A stretch of 64,000 nt of DNA from Streptomyces dengpaensis (GTDB taxonomy: Bacteria; Actinomycetota; Actinomycetes; Streptomycetales; Streptomycetaceae). Positions 28,101 through 35,839 of this stretch are shown here, one piece after another. The notes below the pieces were generated by a model. It was not told the DNA's origin, searched no databases, and was given only the letters and a program-made list of their open reading frames with translations. The DNA is taken from assembly GCF_002946835.1 (NCBI RefSeq), contig NZ_CP026652.1, forward strand, positions 8,477,355 to 8,541,354, written 5' to 3'. Numbering within the stretch: the first letter of the stretch is position 1; every line of letters starts with the position of its first letter. A program made the position numbers and the translations under genes.

Positions 28101-28645
28101 CGGCCCAGCTCGCCCAGGAGCGAGGGCAGCTGATTGTGGCCGAACAGCGATTCCGTGACGTGCTGGCCCTTGCCCGCGATCTCGCCGACATCCGCGTCAT
28201 CTCCAACAGCCTCCACCAGCTGGGAATGATCGCCCAGTTCCAGGGGCGCTTCGCGGTCGCCCAAGAGTGGTTCCGCCAGGCCCTGGCCATCAGCGAGGAA
28301 CTCGGGGACCGGCCCGGCATCGCGCGCACCTACAGCCAGCTCGCGGTGCTCGCCGACATGCAGGGCGATCCGCAGGAGGCGCTGGCCTGGACGGTGCGCG
28401 CCGTGACCCAGTTCGACGAGTTCCCTCATCCAACCATGCCGACCCTGCCCCACAACCTCTTCGTAATCGCCGGCCGCGTGGGTATGCCCGCTCTCGAACG
28501 GTGCTGGCAGGACGTCACGGGCAACCCCCTGCCCCCCGAAGTCCGCACTTACGTCCGCCCCGCCGTGGTCGGCGCCAAGGTCCGCAGATTCCTTCGTATC
28601 AAGGCCCCAGCCGACCGCCCCTCACCTCTGCCACCCTCCGATTAG
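25136..28645 (+). CDS. CHAT-domain protease fused to STAND-type NTPase and TPR repeats
   Basis: A 1169-residue predicted immune-type effector. The N-terminal CHAT caspase-like domain (about residues 90-345) keeps the His209 motif VVHFDGHG and the Cys259 motif VLNACQSG. A nucleotide-binding module follows, with Walker A GPGGTGKT at 419-426 and LLIWDDFESVQ as Walker B, plus an ARC/winged-helix-like part. From about residue 860 the protein is helical TPR repeats (LHLGTIAQLKKQFPAAEDWY, then further copies with LGMIAQFQGRF). The order protease-NTPase-sensor repeats matches bacterial NLR-like conflict proteins: the repeats would sense and the CHAT would cleave. Start ATG 25136 overlaps the partner gene. 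Target protein unknown. Confidence 0.88.
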   Translation: MATRLVVDLDEGGLRRWPLDAEALEDLRWYLEDYLIAPYGVYEDRGARIAARLPGWGGDVFEAVLPLGPARDAYARGRDGGELELVLRSSSPDLLGLPWELMADPSSAAPLALEAGGLSRSLATVSDDAATISVARGRLRVLMVICRPAGSRDVGYRMIARPLLERLETVRGTVELVVLRPPTLDALRAELAAAIDAGTPYQVVHFDGHGVFLGAGTGSGGEGALVFEGTRGGPQYVPARTIAAALRDGQVPVAVLNACQSGAVGKELEAAIATRLLAQGVASVVAMAYSVYSVAAAEFMTAFYERLFAGGTVASAVSAGRRQMARRSGRPSPKGFLPLADWLVPVHYVRREVSFPRAVVARTPGAPALAEALTAVAETAHDPGLGPLDPAGGVFVGRDALFYDLEEAARQGKVIVLAGPGGTGKTEVAKAFGRWWSDTGGVERPDWVFWHSFEPGLASFGLDSVVTEIGLRLHGTEFAALTVEQRRGVVLEALASRKMLLIWDDFESVQSLAGQAPGLDDAGRELLRWFVQAVQAHASSVLLITSRTPEDWLGEVHRITVGGLAGHEAMEYADVLLADHPEAAERRAGREFSELMEWLQGNPLALRLVLPGLARDEPAELLSQLRGRMPPSTEDGRASVLAAGIEYSYRHLSESGHRLLPVISLLGGVADAAVLGGFSTGEAVSGELNNVPARFSGARKEDWMMVLDEAAGVGLLTGLGSGLYRIHPALPGYLTARWREEEPNRYDAARDAADRALAYTYASWGFFMDDQIKSGRAGVSFEVIGLKRRTLLTFLGNAVDAGWWECAQGIAQPLWEYWKSAGLDNEAELWADRLRRATEGSTSAEPPVASPAGRLWLFALGVLGELELLHQRLDQAAGHYRRMAAAVEPDTTLVPELQKFYLANIYHGMGQVEQDRHRLREAQNWFRQSLPLSQELDLKPQMAATFLHLGTIAQLKKQFPAAEDWYGRASALSQELGNEQLVLGTHHQSAQLAQERGQLIVAEQRFRDVLALARDLADIRVISNSLHQLGMIAQFQGRFAVAQEWFRQALAISEELGDRPGIARTYSQLAVLADMQGDPQEALAWTVRAVTQFDEFPHPTMPTLPHNLFVIAGRVGMPALERCWQDVTGNPLPPEVRTYVRPAVVGAKVRRFLRIKAPADRPSPLPPSD

Positions 28646-29009
28646 GGCGCGTATCGAGTCGTGGTCCGCGCGCGGAACCGAGTGCACCACCCCCACCAGC
28701 CGGCCCCTTTCGGAGGCCATGCAGCAACGACGCCAGGTCCACCCCAACTCCCACACCCCCGCCCGGAGGGGGACTCGGGCGCGGCGGCGGGATTAGGGCG
28801 CAGTCTGCGTGGACCCAGTGTCGTGGTCGTGGTCGTAGAGGGCGCGCTGCCGGCTGCGCGCCTCACCGCCGTGCTCCCGTGGGCAGAGGGAGGTCCGGCT
28901 GCGATCTCGTCCTCGGCCTGCCGCGGCTGTCGTCGAGGAGCTGGCTGTCGGGTGCGCCGGTTCGGGCGTCGGTCGTGACCCGCCCGGCCCGGCAGGCGAT
29001 AATCGGGGC
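28646..29009. other. Intergenic with a probable leaderless promoter
   Basis: About 364 bp, GC-rich, no supported gene. GATAAT at 28998-29003 sits 6 bp before the ATG at 29010. That spacing suits a leaderless mRNA, common in Streptomyces toxin-antitoxin-like pairs. The minus-strand open frames here look GC-driven. Confidence 0.4.
28998..29003 (+). promoter_or_regulatory. Putative -10 element for the AbiEii pair
   Basis: GATAAT directly before ATG 29010 with no ribosome site between, suggesting transcription starts at or next to the start codon. The -35 is weak (about GTGACC near 28975). Inference from spacing only. Confidence 0.4.
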
Positions 29010-29378
29010 ATGGCTCTCAGCTCCTCTCGTTTCCCGGTGCCGAACGCGTTCGAGCTGCTCCGCGAGCAGTACGCCAAGCGGCTGCCCGCGCGCCTTCAGG
29101 ACCTGAGGGGCCCCACCCACGGCTCGGTCGACCTGCCGCTGCACGTTGCATGGTCGGGACGCCGGTCCTACGACGTAGAGCAGCCGCGCTCGCGGATGGG
29201 CCTTTACCGCACCGTCCTGGCCGAGGGGCAGCGCCAGGACCTGGTCGCCTTCCTGAACCGGGATCTGCTGCTCGGGCAGTGGCCGGTGCTGCGCACCCTG
29301 ATCAGCCGGCCGCTGCGGGAGGCCTGGGAAGCCGCCTTCCCCGAGCTGGCCGCCGTCCGGAGCGTGCCGGCCGCGTGA
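29010..29378 (+). CDS. Hypothetical partner of the AbiEii-type toxin
   Basis: A 122-residue protein with no recognised domain. It contains NAFELLREQYAKRLPARLQD and LHVAWSGRRSYDVEQPRSRMGLYRTVLAEG. Its last codons overlap the next gene as GTGA. Position and coupling suggest an antitoxin-like or accessory role, as upstream genes of AbiEii toxins often encode the antidote. However, it lacks the winged-helix signature of AbiEi, so this is inference from context. Confidence 0.55.
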   Translation: MALSSSRFPVPNAFELLREQYAKRLPARLQDLRGPTHGSVDLPLHVAWSGRRSYDVEQPRSRMGLYRTVLAEGQRQDLVAFLNRDLLLGQWPVLRTLISRPLREAWEAAFPELAAVRSVPAA

Positions 29379-30046
29379 ACCTGACCGACCTGCACCGCCG
29401 GCTCCTTGCCGACGTCCTCGCGATCGGCACCCCGTACCCCTTGGTGATCACAGGCGGTTATGCCGTCCAGGCCCACGGCCTGGTCGACCGCCTCAGCCAG
29501 GACCTCGACGTAGCCACCGAGAATCCCGCCTCGATCGCCGAGATCGTCGCCGTGGTCAGCGACGGCCTCGCCACCCGTGGCTGGAGCGTCCGCCAGATCG
29601 AGACGGGCGCCCTCTCCGGTCGTCTCATCGCAACCGACCCGCAATCCGGGGAGGAATGCGAGGTGGACGTCCTCAAAGAGGCATTCTGGGGTCCGCCCGC
29701 GGAGACCGAGTACGGACCGGTGCTGGCCCTCGACGACGTGATCGGCACCAAGGTCCGCGCGCTCGCGGACCGCGGCGCGGTCCGCGACCTCATTGACGTC
29801 CACGCCGCCTCCCAGCACCGCACCACCGCCGACCTCGAAACGCTCGGCCGCCGCCACGCACGCTTCGAGTTCAGCCTCCAGGACCTGCGCGACCGCCTCA
29901 ACGGTGCCGAATGGTGGGACGACAAGGACTTCACCGACTACGGCCTCAATCCCGGGCAACTGGCCGACCTGCGCGGCTGGGCCCTCGCCTGGGCGGCCGA
30001 GCTTGACGCCCGCCTGTATGCCGAGGAGAACCCGGACGAGGTCTGA
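29375..30046 (+). CDS. Nucleotidyltransferase AbiEii/AbiGii toxin family protein
   Basis: A 223-residue protein from GTG 29375. The nucleotidyltransferase motif GGYAVQAHGLVDRLSQDLDVAT carries the G-G and D-x-D pattern (SQDLDV). Downstream are EECEVDVLKEAFWGP (third acidic residue) and ALDDVIGTKVRALADRGAVRDLIDVHA, typical of this family. Related toxins transfer nucleotides to tRNA and stop translation, giving abortive infection. It overlaps its putative partner gene by GTGA. The catalytic set looks intact. Confidence 0.8.
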   Translation: MNLTDLHRRLLADVLAIGTPYPLVITGGYAVQAHGLVDRLSQDLDVATENPASIAEIVAVVSDGLATRGWSVRQIETGALSGRLIATDPQSGEECEVDVLKEAFWGPPAETEYGPVLALDDVIGTKVRALADRGAVRDLIDVHAASQHRTTADLETLGRRHARFEFSLQDLRDRLNGAEWWDDKDFTDYGLNPGQLADLRGWALAWAAELDARLYAEENPDEV

Positions 30047-30058
30047 GAGGCGCTCGCA

Positions 30059-30250
30059 CGCCCCCGTCGGCCGGATGACATCCGCCGCTGGTGCGAGGCG
30101 TGCGAGGCAGCCGACCAGGCGCCGGACATCATCGCCCAGTCTCACAACGCCGAGTCCATGTACGTGGAGTGGCGCCGTAGGCTGCGCACCGGACTCAAGC
30201 AGCTGCAGAAGAGCTATGTGCCCCTGTTCAAGTCAACCCGGCTGGCTGTG
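30059..30250 (+). pseudogene. DUF5753 (Scr1-type) XRE regulator, internal fragment
   Basis: The frame DDIRRWCEACEAADQAPDII followed by NAESMYVEWRRRLRTGLKQL and QKSYVPLFKST matches the middle of Streptomyces helix-turn-helix/DUF5753 proteins. The N-terminal helix-turn-helix and the C-terminus are missing. The right break coincides with the start of the IS21 at about 30297. Confidence 0.6.
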
Positions 30251-30296
30251 AACGACTTCTCTGGCCCCAGCGGAACGAACCTTTGGGCCCCAGGAG

Positions 30297-31900
30297 CTTG
30301 ATCGCAGTTTGAGTGTTCGTCAGAAGTGGCCCCAGGGGCGGTCTTGCAGTGGGAGCATCGATGTGCTTCCGACAGTCAGGGGGCCCGCATGGATGGCCCG
30401 AGAACCAAGGTCGAGCTCTTCGCGGCGATCCGCCGCGACTCCCGTACCGAGAAGCTGTCGATCCACGAACTCTCGCGCCGCTACGGCGTCCACCGGCGTC
30501 TGGTGCGCGAAGCTCTGACGTCCCCGTGGCCGACACCGCGCAAGCCGATGCCTCCGCGGCCTTCGGTGATCGACCCCTACAAGCCTCTGATCGACGCGAT
30601 ACTGCGTGCTGATCTGGATGCCCCGCGCAAGCAGCGCCATACCGCCAAGCGGGTCTTCGACCGGCTGGTGGACGAGCAGGGGATGGACAACGTCTCCTAC
30701 GGCCGGGTCCGCGACTACATCAGGCGCCGCAAGCCCGAAATCTGGGTCGAGGAGGGCCGCGGACCACCCAGCGTGTTCATCCCGCAGACGCACCGCCCCG
30801 GCGAGGAGGCCGAGGTCGACTTCGGAGACGTCTACATCACGCTCGACGGCGTGCGCACCCTGTGCTACCTGTTCGTTTTCCGGCTCTCGTTCTCCGGGAA
30901 GGCCGTGCACCACGTGTCGGCCTCGCAGGGGCAGGAAGCCTTCTTCGAGGGCCATGTCCACGCCTTCCAGGTACTGGGCGGCATACCCAGGGGCAAGGTC
31001 CGCTATGACAACCTCACCTCCGCGGTGGCCCGGGTGCTCGGCTTCACCCGGGCCCGGGTGGAGACAGACCGCTGGACCGCGTTCCGCTCCTGGGCGGGCC
31101 TGGACGCCTTCTACTGCCAACCGGGCATCGACGGCGCCCCTGAGAAGGGCGGCGTCGAGGGCGAAGTCGGCCGGTTCCGCCGCAACCACCTGGTCCCCGT
31201 CCCCGACGTCACCACCCTGGCCGAGCTCAACGCCCGGATCGATGAGTGGGACCGGCAGGACGACCAGCGCCGGATCGGCGAGCGCCCGCGCACCGTCGGC
31301 GAGTACTTCGCCATCGAAAGACCCCTGCTCCAACCGCTGCCCGAGGACCACTTCGAGACCGGGCGGCTCCTGACCCCGAGGGTGGACCGCTACGCGCAGA
31401 TCACCGTGCGGCAGAACCACTACTCGGTGCCAGTACGGCTGATCGGCCGCCAGGTCCGCGTCCTGCTGCACGCCTCCGAGGTAGTGGTCTACGACGGCCG
31501 CACCGAAGTCGCCCGGCACGAGCGCCTCGTCACACGCGGCGGGAGCCGCCTCGACCTGGACCACTACCTGGAAGGACTGCTGCGCAAGCCGGGCGCGCTG
31601 CCCGGGGCGACCGCACTGGACCAGGCCCGCGCGGCGGGGAAGTTCACCCCCGTGCATGACGCCTGGTGGGAGGCCGCCAGCCGCGCACACGGCGACGCGG
31701 CCGGCACCCGTGCACTGATCGAGGTTCTGCTGCTGCACCGGCACATGAGCCACGACCACGTCGTCGCCGGGATCGCCGCCGCACTGCGAGCGGGGGCCCT
31801 GACCTCGGACGCGGTGGCCCTGGAAGCCCGCCTGGCCGCCGAACGCGACACTCCCGCCGAGGCGGGCCCGGACACGGCGCTGGGCCGTATCGCGTCGATC
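30297..31900 (+). mobile_element. IS21-family element, truncated (copy 3, no istB)
   Basis: The left end starts near TGATCGCAG (about 30299). istA follows but homology ends near 31890, before the IstA C-terminus and all of istB, so the right part is gone. The sequence from about 31900 is unrelated. Both limits are approximate. Confidence 0.65.
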
Positions 31901-32026
31901 CCCCATGACCAGGGCATTCCCGCTGCCAAACACAGAGGCCGGGGGCTACGCGATCGTGACCGTCACGAAATTCCGCCCAGACCCTTGAAAACGGCCAGCC
32001 CTGCTCTTCGTTCCCCACTCGGTTGA
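30389..32026 (+). pseudogene. istA: IS21-family transposase IstA, C-terminally truncated
   Basis: The frame from ATG 30389 carries the helix-turn-helix (KLSIHELSRRYGVHRRLVREAL), the DDE core (EEAEVDFGDVYITLDG, VRYDNLTSAVARV, EKGGVEGEVGRFRRN) and most of the C-terminal domain. Homology stops after DTALGRIAS near residue 500. The remaining about 45 codons to the stop at 32026 are foreign, and the usual PYDQLL ending is missing. Same subgroup as the fragment at 22647. Without istB it is probably inactive. Confidence 0.85.
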
Positions 32027-32466
32027 GCGATCCACCCAGGACCCAGCCGCCCGCTTGTTGAGTGTGGGGGCCGCGACAGGGTGTGAGTCGTCGAGGGACA
32101 GGAAATCCCGGTGAGATTGATCTTGCTGGGGTTCGCCTACTTCACCTGGGTTTCGAGCTGGTGGGGGATGGCGCCAGCGTGCCCCCCAAGGGGCTTATGA
32201 AGACCCTGCGGGGTTCGAGCGGCTCCACAGAGCGATCTTCAGAAGAAGAAGGTTTACTGAAGGAGCGCGCAGCCTCCGGCGGACCGGCTCCGCGGTCCGG
32301 TCGATCGGGGGCGACTCAGTGGGGTGCTGCATGATGCCTGCCTTAAAGCCCGGCCCTGGTACGGCATGTCCCAGGCCTTCCTCAGTAATCACGGCATAAC
32401 TTCTTCCTTGAAAGAGGACTGTCCGTAACCGGCAGCGCCATGCGTCGTCTCACCAGGAAGTGAGTC
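32027..32466. other. Intergenic upstream of ridA, no gene seen
   Basis: About 440 bp. A hairpin GGACCGGCTCCGCGGTCC lies at 32281-32298. The right edge has the AGGAAG ribosome site (about 32455) for ridA. Reading frames on both strands lack codon bias. Confidence 0.4.
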
Positions 32467-32871
32467 ATGCCTGTTCAGGCGAAGAGATTCGGTTTTGGTA
32501 TGCCGTGGGAGTCGCTCTACGGATACAGCCAGGCAATCCAGGTCGGTGACACGGTGTACGTGGCTGGGCAGGTGTCCCATGACCGTGACGGCAACTTCGT
32601 AGGTGCCGGCGACTTCGAACTCCAGGTCAAAACCACGCTGGCCAATCTGGACCTGGTGCTGGAGCACTTCGGGGCTGAGCGCAGCCAAATCGTGGAGAGC
32701 ACGGTGCTGGTGAGGAACCTGCGGGAGAACTTCGACACGACGGCACACCTTCACGCCGAGTACTTCGGGGAGCACCGGCCCACCAGCACGGTCATGGGTG
32801 TCTCCGACCTGGCACTACCGGACCAGTTGGTCGAGATCGGCGCGCTCGTGCGTCTCGACGTGAAGCCATAG
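32467..32871 (+). CDS. RidA family protein
   Basis: A 134-residue RidA-fold protein with a good AGGAAG ribosome site before ATG 32467. It shows YSQAIQVGDTVYVAGQVSHD, FELQVKTTLANLDLVLEHFG and PTSTVMGVSDLALPDQLVEI with a terminal ALVRLDV. The usual catalytic Arg sits in the STVLVRNL region. It lies 78 bp before a cupin gene on the same strand; the two may act on one small-molecule pathway, but the substrate cannot be stated. Confidence 0.88.
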   Translation: MPVQAKRFGFGMPWESLYGYSQAIQVGDTVYVAGQVSHDRDGNFVGAGDFELQVKTTLANLDLVLEHFGAERSQIVESTVLVRNLRENFDTTAHLHAEYFGEHRPTSTVMGVSDLALPDQLVEIGALVRLDVKP

Positions 32872-32948
32872 GTCGGAGTCTGCCTGGCTCCCACCAGTCC
32901 TTCAAAGCGCTGGCCTGGAACCACCTACTCACGAATTAGGAAGTCGCC

Positions 32949-33443
32949 ATGTCCTACCCAGAGCCCCGCTACCTCGGCGAAAGGGGCCAGGCCAGCGCGC
33001 TGTTCCGACCTGCACCCCCGCAGCCCGACACCGGCTCGGGCGGCACCAACATCAGCTACGTGGCCAAGCAGGAGAACACCAACGGCGAGTTCGGCCTGTA
33101 CAAGATCGACATGGCGCCGAAGACCATGGGCGCCACGGAACACTTCCACCGTACGATCTCCGAGTCCTTCTACGTCCTGTCCGGCGAGGTCCGCCTCTAC
33201 AACGGCGAACGCTGGGTCACAGGAGGCGAGGGAGACTTCCTCTACGTACCGCCCGGCGGGCTCCACGCCTTCCAGAACGACAGCGACGACCCGGTGTCGT
33301 TTCTGCTGCTCTTCACACCGGGAGCTTCCAGGGAGGAGTACTTCGAGAAGGTGGAGAAGTACTCACAGCGCAGCCGCGAAGAGTTGAAAGCCTTCCGGAT
33401 CAGGCACGACCAGTACAACACCACCGACATGCTCGAGGACTAG
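32949..33443 (+). CDS. Cupin domain-containing protein
   Basis: A 164-residue single-domain cupin after an AGGAAG site. Cupin motif 1 is EHFHRTISESFYVLSGEVRL (metal ligands H, H and E), and motif 2 is GDFLYVPPGGLHAFQND with the C-terminal histidine. Family members are dioxygenases, isomerases or binding proteins. Its TAG stop (33441-33443) is formed by the TA target plus the first base of the following IS630, so the original C-terminus may have been slightly longer or the stop may be original. Confidence 0.85.
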   Translation: MSYPEPRYLGERGQASALFRPAPPQPDTGSGGTNISYVAKQENTNGEFGLYKIDMAPKTMGATEHFHRTISESFYVLSGEVRLYNGERWVTGGEGDFLYVPPGGLHAFQNDSDDPVSFLLLFTPGASREEYFEKVEKYSQRSREELKAFRIRHDQYNTTDMLED

Positions 33444-34668
33444 TGCCGCATCAGGCAACGTTCGCCCTGCGGTCATGTGCCGCCCGGTTGCTGCGCCGGG
33501 CGGCACTGGACGGCCAGAATGATCACGTGGCTGAACGCGTGCGGGTCCGAGAGATTGATGACGACGAGGGCAGGCGACTGCTGCGGATCATCCGCAGAGG
33601 CACCGGGTCGGTGGTGACCTGGCGGCGAGCCCAGATGGTGCTGTTATCCGCACAGGGCATGCCCGTGGCGAAGATCGCCGAGGTGACGTTCACCAGTAAG
33701 GACCGGGTCCGGGACGTCATCCACAACTTCAACGCCGACGGCTTCGACTCCCTTTACCCGAAATACAAGGGAGGCCGGCCAAAGACCTTCACCCTCCCGG
33801 AACGCCGTGAGATCAAGAAGATCGCCAAGTCCAGGCCGGCCGAGCACGGCCTGCCGTTTTCGACCTGGAGCCTGGCCAAGCTGGCTGACTTCCTGGTCGC
33901 TGAGGGGGTGGTCGACGACATCAGCCACGAGGGCCTGCGGGTCCTGCTCCGCGAGGAGGGCGTCTCGTTTCAACGCATAAAGACCTGGAAGACCTCCCGC
34001 GACCCGGACTACGCGGCCAAGAAGGCCCGCGTCGAGCATCTCTACGCGATCGCCGACGGCGAGGTCATACCCGAGGAAGGCGAGCCCGAAGTCGTCTTGT
34101 GCATGGACGAGTTCGGCCCGCTCAACCTCCAGCCCCACCCCGGGCGGCAGTGGGCCGAACGCGGCGGCCGGCACAAGGACCCCGGCCGCGAGCCCCGGCC
34201 CCGCAGGCGGGCGACCTACACCCGCCCGCACGGGGTCAGGCACCTGCTCGCCGCCTACGACCTCGGCAGGGACAGGCTCTACGGGCACATCAAGCCGAGG
34301 TAGAACCGCACGAGGTTTCTGGAGTTCTGCCGCTACCTGCGCAGTCTCTACCCATCCAAGATCCGTATCGCGATCGTGCTCGACAACTTCTCCCCGCACC
34401 TGACCACGAAGAGGGACACCCGAGTCGGCGACTGGGCCACAGCCAACAACGTCGAGTTCGCCTACACGCCGACCAACAGCTCCTGGCTGAACCGCATCGA
34501 GGCCCAGTTCACCGCCCTGCGCTACTTCGCGCTGGACGGCACCGACCACGCCAGCCACAAGGAGCAGGGAAGCATGATCCGCCGCTACATCATCTGGCGG
34601 AACAAGCACGCCGCCGACAAACGCCTTCGCGAGATCGTGGACAGGGCGAACGTTGCCTGATGCGGCAC
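33443..34668 (+). mobile_element. IS630-family insertion sequence (copy 2)
   Basis: A 1226-bp element flanked by TA (33441-33442 and 34669-34670). The terminal inverted repeats are perfect over 27 bp, beginning GTGCCGCATCAGGCAACG. The left junction is inside the cupin stop codon. Perfect ends suggest a recent insertion, although its transposase has a stop codon. Confidence 0.9.
33527..34660 (+). pseudogene. IS630-family transposase with an in-frame amber codon
   Basis: The frame from GTG 33527 has an N-terminal helix-turn-helix (GMPVAKIAEVTFTSKDRVRDVIHNF) and DDE residues in VVLCMDEFGPLNL, IRIAIVLDNFSPHL and NSSWLNRIEAQFTAL. A TAG at 34301-34303 interrupts GHIKPR/NRTRFLEFCRYLR. One substitution (AAG to TAG) explains it, and the frame is otherwise continuous. 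Inactive unless the stop is read through. Confidence 0.88.
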
Positions 34669-34710
34669 TAGCTCTACCCTGCTGGTTGGGCAGCACATGG
34701 GAGGGGCGGC

Positions 34711-35826
34711 ATGGCGGAGATGACGGCGGGCATGCACAAAATCTGGCCGCACGTTCTGCAAGCGGTCAAGAACCGGCGACGGTTCACATGGATCCTGCTC
34801 GAGCAGAACACGGACGTGCTCTTCTACGACGGCACCACGCTGACGCTGAGCGCAACGAGCCAGGGCGTGTGCGACAACATCGTCGCCTCCGGCTCTTCGG
34901 CCGTACTCGACGAGGCCCTCGCCGAAGTCCTCAGCACCCGGCCCGCCGTCGAACTGGTCGTGGAGGGACAGACGCCGTTCGCCCTGCCCCGCTCCACGCC
35001 GCAAAGCCCCGCGACCGAGGTGCGGGTGTCCGTTGCCGTCACCACCCCTGAAACCTCCGGCGAGGCCACCGAACCGCCGACGCCCGCCCTGCATCTCGTC
35101 CTGGCCCAGACCGCATTCCTCATGCACGAGCAAGGCAACAACCAGGCCGCCGCACTGCTGGCCGACGTCGAGGACGTGGAGCTGGTGCCCGGAAACCGGT
35201 TCGGGGACTGGCAAGACGCCGTTCTCATCGTGCCGCCCTACCTCGTTCCCCGGTTCACCGAGGAGGTCACCGCGGCGATCCAGCCGGTGTTCGAGCACGT
35301 GGCCGGGCGGCACAGCCTGGAGATCGGCGCCGTCACCGCCGCGCCTGCGCTGCCCGACATCGGTGACGACTGGCGGCAAATCCTCCAGGAGAGGCTGGCC
35401 AAGGGAGCAGCATCCAACCAGGCGTCCCGGACCCGTGCCCGGGGGGTCGTCCCCGGGCTCAGCAGGGAAGGCTTCGTCTTCGACTCCCGTGAGGAAGTGC
35501 TCGTCTACGAGGCGTTGAAGAGAGTGCAGGCATCGCTGCCCGAGGAGTCCACCATCTCTGTCTTTCCCCTGCCGTTGGGGCGCGTCGGTGTCGGCAACGC
35601 GTGGACGCCGGATTTCCTCGTCACCGTTGCCGGCCGGGTGGGGATCATCGAAGTCGACGGCCCCCATCATCACAGGCGCTTCGGCGCGGACGCCACACGC
35701 GACCGGCACTGGCGCAACAGCGGGATCGTCCACATCGAACGCATCCTGGTCGAGGAGACCAGTGCCGACACCGACCTTGATGCACTCGTTCGGCAATTCC
35801 TTACCCGGCTGCGTGAGTACCGCTGA
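34711..35826 (+). CDS. DnaX-like domain fused to a DUF559/Vsr-like nuclease
   Basis: A 371-residue protein. The N-terminus (residues 8-75: IWPHVLQAVKNRRRFTWILL, then TLTLSATSQGVCDNI) resembles the domain of DNA polymerase III gamma/tau that follows the AAA+ region. Residues 250-365 look like a very-short-patch/DUF559 nuclease: Glu261/262, Asp301 in WTPDFLV, and Glu314/Asp316 in GIIEVDGPHHH. The lysine of PD-(D/E)XK is replaced by aspartate, as in Vsr/DUF559. A middle region (120-230) is unassigned. The gene lies 13 bp upstream of the SEC-C gene. The fusion suggests a nuclease directed to replication or repair structures. I know no described system with this pairing. Confidence 0.65.
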   Translation: MAEMTAGMHKIWPHVLQAVKNRRRFTWILLEQNTDVLFYDGTTLTLSATSQGVCDNIVASGSSAVLDEALAEVLSTRPAVELVVEGQTPFALPRSTPQSPATEVRVSVAVTTPETSGEATEPPTPALHLVLAQTAFLMHEQGNNQAAALLADVEDVELVPGNRFGDWQDAVLIVPPYLVPRFTEEVTAAIQPVFEHVAGRHSLEIGAVTAAPALPDIGDDWRQILQERLAKGAASNQASRTRARGVVPGLSREGFVFDSREEVLVYEALKRVQASLPEESTISVFPLPLGRVGVGNAWTPDFLVTVAGRVGIIEVDGPHHHRRFGADATRDRHWRNSGIVHIERILVEETSADTDLDALVRQFLTRLREYR

Positions 35827-35839
35827 AGGCGAGGGCTGC

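Noticed and set aside
25550..28453. A 967-codon open frame antisense to the CHAT gene
   Set aside because: Antisense of a GC-rich gene gives long open frames; no domains, and the sense strand has clear motifs and codon bias.
28793..29077. Minus-strand small ORF opposite the AbiEii promoter
   Set aside because: Composition looks GC-driven, no start signal, and it overlaps the promoter and start of a well-supported gene.
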